A DNA stretch of 59,960 nt from Betaproteobacteria bacterium. Its GTDB lineage: Bacteria; Pseudomonadota; Gammaproteobacteria; Burkholderiales; SG8-41. The stretch covers positions 1-59,960 of the forward strand of contig JANYDY010000083.1 in the NCBI GenBank assembly GCA_025363435.1. Reading direction: 5' to 3'. A program made the translations under genes and the position numbers. The notes under the pieces are model-generated. The model saw only the letters and a list, made by a program, of their open reading frames with translations. It was not told where the DNA came from and did not search any database. Of this stretch, positions 24,174 through 31,440 are shown in pieces; positions within the stretch are counted from its first letter, which is position 1; every line of letters starts with the position of its first letter.

Positions 24174-25157
24174 TCAGCGACCGGAAGGCCGCGGCGACCG
24201 GCGGGTTGCCGCGGCTCTGCGCGCTCGTAACGGCGGAACTGACAGCTCTTCCTGGATTGTCGACGCTTCCTGTTGCAGATATTCGAAAAACGTTTTTGCC
24301 ACGACCGAGAGCTTTTTGCCGGCAGGGTAAACCACGTACCAGGAGCGCCGGATCGGAAAGCCCTTCACGTCGAGCACCGCCAATCGGTCGTGCATTGGTT
24401 CCATCATCAGCGCGTGACGCGAAACAATGGCAATGCCGAGGCCGGCGGCAACGGTCCATTTAACCGCTTCATTGTTGCCGAGTTGCATGCGAATGCGCGG
24501 TTTTATGCGGTGCGAAGCGAGAAATTTTTCCGAGGCGATGCGCGTGCCTGAGCCAGGTTCGCGCGCAATAAACTGTTCATGCGCCAGCTTGTTGAGATCA
24601 ATGCGGCGTTTGCCCGCAAGCGGATGCTCGCCAGGCGCAATCACCACCAGCGGATTTTCGAGAAACGGATGCCGCTCGGTCGGCAGATTGTCCGGCGGCA
24701 CGCCCATGATGTAGAGGTCGTCACGATTGGCGGCCAGGCGCTCGATGACCTGGTCGCGATTAACGACTTCAAGCGCTACGTCGATACCCGGGTGCAAACG
24801 GCAGAAAGGGCCAAGCAGTCTCGGAATAAAATATTTTGCCGTAGTCACAATCGCGACGTGCAGGGTGCCTGTTTTTACGCCCTTGATATCAGCCGTTTTC
24901 ATTTCAAAGCGCGACCAGCAGTCGAACATTTCTGCGCAGGTTGCATGCAATTCGCGGCCGGCGGGCGTTAGATAAATTTTTTTGCCGATTTGCTCGAACA
25001 ACGACATGCCCACCGCAGTGGACAGCAATTTGATCTGTGCCGAAATGGTCGGCTGCACAACATGCAGTTCGGCAGCGGCGCGCGTGTGGCTGGAGAGGCG
25101 TGCGACTGCGTCGAAGATACGCAGCTGGTTCCATGTGAAGTGCACGGTAGTTTTCAT
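24174..25157 (-). CDS. LysR-type transcriptional regulator (CbbR/CmpR-like)
   Basis: A 327-residue LysR-type regulator: winged helix-turn-helix at ~10-70 (LRIFDAVARLSSHTRAAAEL, VQPTISAQIKLLSTAVG), then a full effector-binding domain (TGTLHVAIVTTAKYFIPRLL onward). TAKYFIPRLLGPF and similar segments are reminiscent of CbbR-type regulators of carbon fixation, and the nearby sbtAB pair would fit an inorganic-carbon response, but the ligand is inferred only. The C-terminus ends in an Arg-rich tail. A palindrome 7 bp upstream of its start may be its own operator. Its stop is 6 bp from the converging terC-uspA stop. Confidence 0.92.
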   Translation of the reverse strand: MKTTVHFTWNQLRIFDAVARLSSHTRAAAELHVVQPTISAQIKLLSTAVGMSLFEQIGKKIYLTPAGRELHATCAEMFDCWSRFEMKTADIKGVKTGTLHVAIVTTAKYFIPRLLGPFCRLHPGIDVALEVVNRDQVIERLAANRDDLYIMGVPPDNLPTERHPFLENPLVVIAPGEHPLAGKRRIDLNKLAHEQFIAREPGSGTRIASEKFLASHRIKPRIRMQLGNNEAVKWTVAAGLGIAIVSRHALMMEPMHDRLAVLDVKGFPIRRSWYVVYPAGKKLSVVAKTFFEYLQQEASTIQEELSVPPLRARRAAATRRSPRPSGR

Positions 25158-25163
25158 AAAAGC

Positions 25164-25177
25164 ATAGTAAAAACTAT
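25164..25177. promoter_or_regulatory. palindrome between lysR and purE, probable operator
   Basis: ATAGT-AAAA-ACTAT is a perfect 5-bp inverted repeat in an AT-rich stretch immediately upstream of the LysR start codon. LysR-type regulators usually bind such T-N10/11-A dyads in the region between themselves and a divergent target, here the purEK-sbtAB run. Position-based inference. Confidence 0.45.
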
Positions 25178-25245
25178 ATGGTAAGTATCAAAATTTATCA
25201 TTTTTATTAATGCATGTGAACTGCTATCTTTTGCCCGAATTACGG

Positions 25246-25329
25246 ATGGCTGAATTAAATGAACCTCTCGAAATCGACGCTAATGCAAAGGCCTGGATTG
25301 ATCTTCGTAAACAGGCCTGCCGGCAGTGA
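25246..25329 (+). CDS. possible 27-residue leader peptide
   Basis: An ATG at 25246 opens a 27-codon frame ([20 protein letters not shown] plus seven residues) ending 53 bp before the purE start. The composition is balanced and helical, unlike random high-GC translation, and the stretch is less GC-rich than its surroundings. Ribosome-binding sequence is weak (TTACGG). It could be a leader peptide, the start of a lost gene, or chance. Confidence 0.25.
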   Translation: MAELNEPLEIDANAKAWIDLRKQACRQ

Positions 25330-25382
25330 GGGCATTTTGCCGGCGCCGTTCGATGGTTTTTGCGCAGTGCGGTGGTCATAAG

Positions 25383-25895
25383 ATGGCGGCGGCGAAAGAA
25401 ACGGCGGCCCCCGCGGTCGGTATCGTGATGGGCAGCCAGTCCGACTGGGAAACGATGGTGCATGCCGCCAATACCCTGCGCGATTTTGGCGTCGCCTGTG
25501 AGGCGAATGTCGTCTCGGCGCATCGCACGCCTGACTTGCTGTGGACGTACGGTGCCGCGGCATGTCAGCGCGGCCTTAAATGCATTATCGCCGGCGCCGG
25601 CGGCGCCGCACATCTGCCCGGCATGATGGCGGCACTAACGACGGTGCCGGTACTCGGCGTGCCGGTGGCATCCAGGCATCTGAAGGGCATGGACTCTCTG
25701 CTGTCCATCGTGCAAATGCCGCGCGGCGTGCCAGTGGCGACATTTGCCATCGGCGAGGCGGGGGCGTTTAACGCGGCGCTGTTCGCGATTGCCATGCTTG
25801 CCAACGGTGATGACAAGCTGGCAGCGAAACTCAAACGCTATCGGCAGACGCAGGCGGCCACGGTGCGCGATGCGCGACTGGAAACCGCGAAATGA
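25383..25895 (+). CDS. purE: N5-carboxyaminoimidazole ribonucleotide mutase PurE
   Basis: A 170-residue class I PurE, which converts N5-CAIR to CAIR in purine synthesis. Motifs are intact: [13 protein letters not shown] near the N-terminus, [10 protein letters not shown] and [35 protein letters not shown]. The ATG at 25383 is chosen because the family begins only a few residues before the GSxSD motif; a longer open frame from 25326 adds 19 residues of no similarity. Its stop overlaps the purK start by 4 bp, as usual for coupled purEK genes. Confidence 0.96.
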   Translation: MAAAKETAAPAVGIVMGSQSDWETMVHAANTLRDFGVACEANVVSAHRTPDLLWTYGAAACQRGLKCIIAGAGGAAHLPGMMAALTTVPVLGVPVASRHLKGMDSLLSIVQMPRGVPVATFAIGEAGAFNAALFAIAMLANGDDKLAAKLKRYRQTQAATVRDARLETAK

Positions 25896-27031
25896 ACACC
25901 CATGGCGCGTGGCTGGGGATACTCGGTGGTGGCCAGCTCGGCCGCCTGTTCGTCATGTCCGCGCAGTCGCTGGGTTACCGCGTCATGGTGCTCGATCCCG
26001 ACGCCGACAGCCCGGCCGGGCGCAGTGCGGATTGTCATTTGTGCGGCGCCTACGACAATGAGGCGATGCTGGCGGTGATGGCTTCTCGCTGCGCGGCGGT
26101 AACCATCGAATTTGAAGGCGTGCCGGCGAAAACGCTTGCCTGGTTATCGACGCGCTGCCGCGTTACGCCTGATGCGGCGAGTGTGGAAATTGCGCAGGAT
26201 CGGATTGCCGAAAAGGCGCTGCTGTCGCGACTCGTCGGCGTGGCGCCGCACGCAGTTATCCGCGGCGAAGCCGACATTGCGCGAGTGCCGGAGAACCTGT
26301 TCCCGGGTATTTTAAAGACTGCGCGTATGGGTTACGACGGCCGCGGTCAGATTGCAGTTGCCGACCGCACCTTGCTGCGTGCGGCGTTCATGCATCTCGG
26401 ATATGTGCCGTGCGTTTTCGAAAAGCGCGTTGATCTCGCGCGCGAGCTGAGCGTGGTGCTGGCGCGCGACGTCAGCGGCGGCCTTGCCACCTATGCAGTT
26501 GCCGAAAACCAGCACGTCAACGGCATCCTCGACACATCCATTGTACCGGCCCGCATTTCCACCGCACAGGCGCGGACGGCGACCGACGCAGCAGTCGCGG
26601 TAGCGGAGACGCTGGGCTATACCGGCGTGATGTGCCTTGAATTGTTTGAACTCGGCGATGGCAGCATCATCGCCAATGAAATGGCGCCGCGCCCGCACAA
26701 CAGCGGGCACTGGACACTGGACGCGGCGATGACCTCGCAATTCGAGCAACAGGTGCGCGTGACCGCGGGCCTGCCGCTCGGTAGTACGCAGCAGACGATG
26801 CCGGCGGCCATGATCAATCTGCTCGGGGATTCCTGGCAGCACGGCACGCCGGATTTTAAAATGCTGCTTGGCGACCCCCAAACGCGGCTTTGGCTGTACG
26901 GCAAGGCGCAGGCGCGGCCGGGGCGCAAAATGGGGCATTACACCTGCCTTGCCGTCGATGTTAATGCAGCACTGGCGCGCGCCGCAGCTTTGCACGTCAC
27001 CGCGGCACGGTCGGTTTCGCATGCGGCTTGA
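25892..27031 (+). CDS. purK: N5-carboxyaminoimidazole ribonucleotide synthase PurK
   Basis: A 379-residue ATP-grasp enzyme that uses ATP and bicarbonate to carboxylate AIR to N5-CAIR. The N-terminal [20 protein letters not shown], the ATP-grasp lysine region [17 protein letters not shown] and the C-terminal [18 protein letters not shown] are typical. It overlaps purE by ATGA. A bicarbonate transporter gene begins 59 bp downstream, which is notable because bicarbonate is its substrate. Confidence 0.96.
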   Translation: MNTHGAWLGILGGGQLGRLFVMSAQSLGYRVMVLDPDADSPAGRSADCHLCGAYDNEAMLAVMASRCAAVTIEFEGVPAKTLAWLSTRCRVTPDAASVEIAQDRIAEKALLSRLVGVAPHAVIRGEADIARVPENLFPGILKTARMGYDGRGQIAVADRTLLRAAFMHLGYVPCVFEKRVDLARELSVVLARDVSGGLATYAVAENQHVNGILDTSIVPARISTAQARTATDAAVAVAETLGYTGVMCLELFELGDGSIIANEMAPRPHNSGHWTLDAAMTSQFEQQVRVTAGLPLGSTQQTMPAAMINLLGDSWQHGTPDFKMLLGDPQTRLWLYGKAQARPGRKMGHYTCLAVDVNAALARAAALHVTAARSVSHAA

Positions 27032-27090
27032 GCATACGTTTTTCCACCAACGCTGGCGCCTGGCGCAGGCGCGGCCGCCGGCCGGCTGAC

Positions 27091-28026
27091 ATGGATCCCG
27101 TTGTCTATTTTTTTGTGCTTGGATTCGTGGCGCGATTGTTGCGCTCGGATCTCAAGCTGCCCGGCGTGCTCTACGAGTCGCTGACGATTTATTTGCTGCT
27201 CGCAATTGGCATCAAGGGCGGCGTCGAACTGGCGAGTCATGTCTACGGCGCCATTGCCATACAGGCGCTGATTGTGGTGGCGATGGGCGCCGCGCTGCCG
27301 TTGATCGCGTTTCCCCTGCTGCGTTATATCGGCCGCTTCGACACGCATAACGCCGGTGCGATTGCCGCGCACTATGGTTCCGTCAGTGTCGTGACTTTTG
27401 CCGTCGGTGTGGCCTACCTTGCGAAACGCGGGGTGGAATACGAATCCTATATGCCGCTGTTTGTCGCGCTGCTCGAAGCGCCGGGCATCATCGTCGGTGT
27501 GATACTCGGCCGCATGTCCGAACGCGGGCGCGAGATGAATTGGGCCGCGTTAATGCGGGAAATCCTGCTTGGCAAAAGCATTGTGTTGCTGCTGGGCGGT
27601 CTGGCGATCGGGTGGCTGGCTGGTCCCGCGGCGATCGCGCCGGTGAAACTGTTCTTTTTTGATCTATTCAAAGGAGCGCTTTGTCTGTTCCTGCTTGAAA
27701 TGGGGCTGATTGTCGCATCTCGCATCGGCGATTTGCGCAAGGCCGGCATTTTTCTGACCGGTTTCGGCGTGCTGATGCCTTTGCTGGCGGGCAGTGCTGG
27801 CGCCCTTGTCGGCACGCTAATGGGGTTGTCGGTCGGCGGCACCACGTTGCTGGCAACGCTGGCGGCGAGCGCGTCTTATATCGCCGCACCGGCGGCAGTG
27901 CGCATTGCGCTGCCGCAGGCCAATCCCGGCCTCTCGCTGGCTGCCGCGCTGGGCATAACGTTTCCGTTTAACATCACGCTGGGTATTTCTCTCTATCACG
28001 CCATTGCGCAGTTTCTGCACGCATGA
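27091..28026 (+). CDS. sbtA: SbtA-family sodium-dependent bicarbonate transporter
   Basis: A 311-residue membrane protein of the SbtA (DUF897) family with about ten hydrophobic segments and an inverted repeat topology. Family sequences include GAIAAHYGSVSVVTFAVG in the first half and AASASYIAAPAAVRIALPQA with LGITFPFNITLGISLYHAI near the end. Cyanobacterial SbtA imports HCO3- with Na+. The ATG at 27091 starts directly at the first membrane segment; a TTG at 27028 overlapping the purK stop would add 21 Arg-rich residues and cannot be ruled out. The sbtB gene overlaps by 4 bp. Confidence 0.9.
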   Translation: MDPVVYFFVLGFVARLLRSDLKLPGVLYESLTIYLLLAIGIKGGVELASHVYGAIAIQALIVVAMGAALPLIAFPLLRYIGRFDTHNAGAIAAHYGSVSVVTFAVGVAYLAKRGVEYESYMPLFVALLEAPGIIVGVILGRMSERGREMNWAALMREILLGKSIVLLLGGLAIGWLAGPAAIAPVKLFFFDLFKGALCLFLLEMGLIVASRIGDLRKAGIFLTGFGVLMPLLAGSAGALVGTLMGLSVGGTTLLATLAASASYIAAPAAVRIALPQANPGLSLAAALGITFPFNITLGISLYHAIAQFLHA

Positions 28027-28337
28027 ATACACCGATGAAGATACACCCGAAGAAACTGCTGATGATCATTGCCGAAGCAGCGCTCGAAAGGCAATTGGTC
28101 GCGGATGTCAAACGACTTGGCGCGAACGGCTACACAGTGATTGATGTGCGCGGCGGCGGCGCCCGCGGTGACCGCGGCGCCGACTGGGATGCCGATCGCA
28201 GCATACAAATGGAAGTGATTTGCGATGACGCAGTGGCAACCAGGATTGCCGAGCATGTTTACAGCAGTTATTTTGAAAACTACGCAGTCACCGTTTGCGT
28301 GACAGATGTCGGCGTATTACGGCAGGAAAAATTTTGA
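28023..28337 (+). CDS. sbtB: PII-like signalling protein SbtB
   Basis: A 104-residue PII-superfamily protein that follows sbtA with an ATGA overlap, the usual arrangement of SbtA with its regulator. KKLLMIIAEAALERQLVADV forms the first strand and helix, GYTVIDVRGGGARGDRGADW the T-loop region, and IQMEVICDD / AEHVYSSYFENYAVTVCVTD the second half. Cyanobacterial SbtB binds adenyl nucleotides including cAMP and gates SbtA. The C-terminal cysteine R-loop found in some cyanobacterial forms is absent here. Confidence 0.87.
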   Translation: MNTPMKIHPKKLLMIIAEAALERQLVADVKRLGANGYTVIDVRGGGARGDRGADWDADRSIQMEVICDDAVATRIAEHVYSSYFENYAVTVCVTDVGVLRQEKF

Positions 28338-28480
28338 GAGCAGCGGAAAAGGTTGATTTTGATGCTGCAAAATTGAAGGGTACAGGCAAGGTAGCGCTTG
28401 AATGATTCGATCGCAACGCAGTGGGTGCGGCGTTGCGAACTACTGGCATGGTTGCGGCTACTGCTGCGATAATACGCGGC

Positions 28481-29590
28481 ATGTCCATGCCTTTTCGAGT
28501 TGCACACGCCGCCGGTGAAGACTGGCGCGCAATCGCTCAGCATTGCCTGCAGCAACTAGCCGGCGCGCACGGCACCCTGGGTTTCATTTATCTGACCGAT
28601 CTGCTGGCGGCGCACGCTGACGACATCACTGCGTTTTTTCGTGAGAAAACCAGTGTGCAGCACTGGGTCGGCTCGGTCGGCATCGGTGTCTGCGCAACCG
28701 GCCGTGAATATCTTGATGTGCCGGCGATGGCGGTGATGCTCGCCGATTTTGCGCCGGGATCGTTCCAGGTGTTTTCCGGCTTGCGCACGGCCGACGACCT
28801 GAATATCAGAAAGTTTAACTGCGGCGAACGCGCGGCGAACTTCGCGATCGTGCATGCCGATCCTGCCAACAGCAGCGTGCCCGAATTGATCGCCGGTCTT
28901 GCCGAAAAAGTTGAAAGCGGTTTTGTTGTCGGCGGCCTGAGCAGTTCGCGTGCCGAAAACTGGCAGATCGCTGAAAAGACACACGAAGGCGGGCTTTCCG
29001 GTGTGTTGTTGTCGGACGAAGTAACCGTGGCGACGCGCCTGACGCAGGGCTGCTCGCCGGTCGGGCCGAAACACAAGATCACCGAAGCGCAACGCAATAT
29101 CATCCTCAAACTCGACGACCGGCCGGCGCTGGACGTGTTGAAAGAAGATGTCGGTGAGAAACTCACGCGCGATATGCAGCGCCTCGGCAGCGTGGTGTTT
29201 GCCGGGCTCTCGGTGGCCGGCACCGACACCAGCGACTATATGGTGCGCAACCTCGTCGGTATCGATGCCAGTCGCGGACTGGTCGCCATCGGCGACACCG
29301 CCGAAGAGGGCGGCGAACTGATGTTCTGTCTCCGCGATAATGCCAGCGCGGTCGAAGACATGCGCCGCATGCTCGCCAGCATTCAGCAGGGCCTTTACAG
29401 CAAACCGCGCGGTGCGCTCTATTTCTCCTGCCTCGGTCGTGGCGCCAACTTGTTCGGGCCGGATTCTGATGAATTGAAACTGATAAAGTCCGCACTCGGC
29501 AATCTGCCGCTGGTCGGGTTTTTCTGTAACGGCGAAATTTCGCACAACCGGCTGTATGGCTACACCGGTGTCTTAACTTTATTTGCTTGA
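28481..29590 (+). CDS. FIST-domain signal transduction protein
   Basis: A 369-residue protein with FIST_N (about residues 20-230) and FIST_C (about 230-360) domains, a presumed small-ligand sensory module (amino acids have been proposed). Recognisable pieces are SVGIGVCATGREYLDVPAMA, VVGGLSSSRA, GVLLSDEVTVATRLTQGCSPVGP and PRGALYFSCLGRGANLFG with PLVGFFCNGEI at the end. No signalling output domain is fused to it. The ATG at 28481 (MSMPFRVAHA) fits the family start; a longer frame to 28421 exists. It lies 143 bp after sbtB with no obvious terminator. Confidence 0.88.
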   Translation: MSMPFRVAHAAGEDWRAIAQHCLQQLAGAHGTLGFIYLTDLLAAHADDITAFFREKTSVQHWVGSVGIGVCATGREYLDVPAMAVMLADFAPGSFQVFSGLRTADDLNIRKFNCGERAANFAIVHADPANSSVPELIAGLAEKVESGFVVGGLSSSRAENWQIAEKTHEGGLSGVLLSDEVTVATRLTQGCSPVGPKHKITEAQRNIILKLDDRPALDVLKEDVGEKLTRDMQRLGSVVFAGLSVAGTDTSDYMVRNLVGIDASRGLVAIGDTAEEGGELMFCLRDNASAVEDMRRMLASIQQGLYSKPRGALYFSCLGRGANLFGPDSDELKLIKSALGNLPLVGFFCNGEISHNRLYGYTGVLTLFA

Positions 29591-29610
29591 GCCATTTTTA
29601 CATAAATTAT

Positions 29611-30309
29611 ATGAACAATTTTTTCAATTCATTGTTTCTGCCCTGGCTCGACCTGCTGGCGCTGGCGTGGTTTGCCGCGTGGTGGTCGGGCTATGTCTGG
29701 TACACCGATCACCGCGTGACGACACGGCCGACTTTGCGCCGTCAGATGGATAAATACGTCCGTGAATGGATTGTGCAGATGGTCGGGCGCGACAATCGCA
29801 TGCTCGACGTCAACATCATGCGTAACCTGACGCGCAGCTCGCAGTTTTTTGCTTCAACGACAATGCTGATACTCGGTGCACTGGTCGCGTTGATGGGTTA
29901 TGCCGAGAAGGCGGCCGGTGTCATCGCCGAGCTGCCGTTCACGCAGCAGGTTTCCGAGCGCGTGTGGGAACTCAAAATATTGCTGCTGGTGCTGATTTTC
30001 ATTTTCGCATTTTTCAAACTGAGCTGGTCAATCCGCCAGTTCGGCCTCGCCTCGGTGCTGGTTGGTTCGACGCGCAAGACGCCGCAGGACGTCGAGGAAT
30101 TCGCACCGCACATTGACCGCATCGCGGCGCTGGCTTCATTCGCCAGCGGCAATTTCAACAACGGCCTGCGCGCCTATTACTTCGGCGTTGCGGCGTTGTC
30201 GTGGTTTTTGCACCCGATACTGATGATCGCAATGACGGTCAGTGTCGTTTACGTGCTGCATCAGCGCGAGTTCAGGTCGAAGACGCTGCAGATTCTCTGC
30301 GGCGGCTAG
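29611..30309 (+). CDS. DUF599-family membrane protein
   Basis: A 232-residue protein with four membrane segments (about residues 8-28, 72-92, 116-136 and 192-214), matching DUF599: WLDLLALAWFAAWWSGYVWY at the N-terminus, MRNLTRSSQFFASTTMLIL and ELKILLLVLIFIFAFFKLSW. The family has no known biochemical role. The ATG at 29611 begins just before the first segment; the upstream TTG at 29587 overlaps the FIST gene stop. The 5' end is noticeably AT-rich. Confidence 0.88.
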   Translation: MNNFFNSLFLPWLDLLALAWFAAWWSGYVWYTDHRVTTRPTLRRQMDKYVREWIVQMVGRDNRMLDVNIMRNLTRSSQFFASTTMLILGALVALMGYAEKAAGVIAELPFTQQVSERVWELKILLLVLIFIFAFFKLSWSIRQFGLASVLVGSTRKTPQDVEEFAPHIDRIAALASFASGNFNNGLRAYYFGVAALSWFLHPILMIAMTVSVVYVLHQREFRSKTLQILCGG

Positions 30310-30324
30310 CTGCATCGCGATGCG

Positions 30325-30879
30325 CTAGGATCGCAGCATGCGAATGTCGATTTCACGGTCGACGTAACGCCACTCTGGCGAGCTGCGCAGTTCGGCAAGT
30401 AGCTCGTCGAATGCAGACGCGTGTTCGGGTGCATACTCAAACCATGTGATGAAATCGAACGGTTCAGCGGTGGCGAGATCACGGCAGTGGTGCAGTTTGC
30501 GCGCGATAGCCGGCAGATATTTCACGCCGATTTTGATGTGTTCCGATTGGTCTTCAAAAATAGCGCGTCGTTCATCCTGCGAAAGCACCCACCACGCATT
30601 ATTCTTGCGAAGCGGAATCAAGGCCGCACAAACTGCCTCAGGACGGGCCAGCCCCTGCTGCTTGCTAGTCAAAATGTTTTTTTCATCGCGTACGACGTAA
30701 CGCTCGTTACTGGTGACGCCATGCAGCAGCCAAGTCGCGTTTGCAGGCGCTTCATCTGCAGCGGCAAGGACACTGACTGATTTCACGGCTGGCAAGGGAT
30801 CGCCGCAGACGGTTCGGCTGCTCGTGACCGTCCATATGCCATTGTCGCCGCCTGCAAAGCAAAACAGCCGCTGATTCAT
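30325..30879 (-). CDS. cld: dimeric-type chlorite dismutase (heme Cld family)
   Basis: A 184-residue protein of the short, dimeric chlorite dismutase lineage. From residue 87 (LIPLRKNNAWWVLSQDERRA) the sequence runs through the heme-binding segment with His114 (proximal ligand) and Arg127 (distal catalytic arginine), then CRDLATAEPFDFITWFEYAP. Both residues fall at the same positions as in the characterised Nitrobacter enzyme, which splits chlorite to chloride and O2. The physiological role outside chlorate respirers is unsettled. It is the last gene of a minus-strand run with osmC-like and gamma-glutamyltransferase genes. Confidence 0.9.
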   Translation of the reverse strand: MNQRLFCFAGGDNGIWTVTSSRTVCGDPLPAVKSVSVLAAADEAPANATWLLHGVTSNERYVVRDEKNILTSKQQGLARPEAVCAALIPLRKNNAWWVLSQDERRAIFEDQSEHIKIGVKYLPAIARKLHHCRDLATAEPFDFITWFEYAPEHASAFDELLAELRSSPEWRYVDREIDIRMLRS

Positions 30880-30955
30880 CTCTCGAACTCCCGTCTTGAC
30901 GGTTGTGAATATCAGACGGTCGTTCGCAAAAGCGTTTCCTTACATGCACGCAAAA

Positions 30956-31405
30956 TTATTCTGCGACAACCCGAACCTCGGTTGTCACCGAATTCGCAAT
31001 AAAACATTCCTTGTGCGCCTTGTCGTGCAGCCAGTCGAGATCGGCCTGTGCCGGCAGCTTGGCGCCGCTGAAGGCGATCTGCGGATGCAGATCGACGCTC
31101 AGCATGGCCATTTTTCCATTGACGTTTTTGCCTAGATGGCCGATGGCGGCGTCTTCATAGACGTCGACTATGAAACCCTTGTTCGAGGCGAGGGCCAGAA
31201 ACGTCAGCATGTGGCAGCTCGACAGTGCGGCGACGAAAGCGCCTTCGGGATCGACGCGATCGGGATTTCCAAAATACGCCGGCGCCGCAGAGCCCGGCAC
31301 TTCAACGCCGTTGTCGAAACGCCAGACGTGATCGCGCGAGTAGGTTTTGTAGCCGAAGTCCGGCGTGCCGCGTTTCCAGACGATGGTGGCTTTGTGTTCG
31401 GACAT
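30956..31405 (-). CDS. OsmC/Ohr-family peroxide-reducing protein
   Basis: A 149-residue OsmC-family protein. The catalytic cysteines are conserved at Cys64 (ALSSCHMLTFLALA) and Cys134 (AHKECFIANS), with Glu54 in DPEGAFVAAL; such proteins reduce organic hydroperoxides. The N-terminal WKRGTPDFGYKTYSRDH is typical of the OsmC subgroup rather than Ohr. It lies 35 bp downstream of a gamma-glutamyltransferase gene and 76 bp upstream of the chlorite dismutase gene, which suggests an oxidant-defence pairing. Confidence 0.9.
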   Translation of the reverse strand: MSEHKATIVWKRGTPDFGYKTYSRDHVWRFDNGVEVPGSAAPAYFGNPDRVDPEGAFVAALSSCHMLTFLALASNKGFIVDVYEDAAIGHLGKNVNGKMAMLSVDLHPQIAFSGAKLPAQADLDWLHDKAHKECFIANSVTTEVRVVAE

Positions 31406-31440
31406 TGTTGATCCAGGATTCAGGAATCGGGATTCAGTGA

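Noticed and set aside
28421-28480. Upstream extension of the FIST-domain protein
   Set aside because: The extra 20 residues are not family-like and the ATG at 28481 fits the domain start.
31407-31440. Short direct repeat GGATTCAG before GGT 1's stop
   Set aside because: Only two 8-base units in a 35-bp gap; too short to call an element, though a similar GGAATCGGGA string occurs near 38905.
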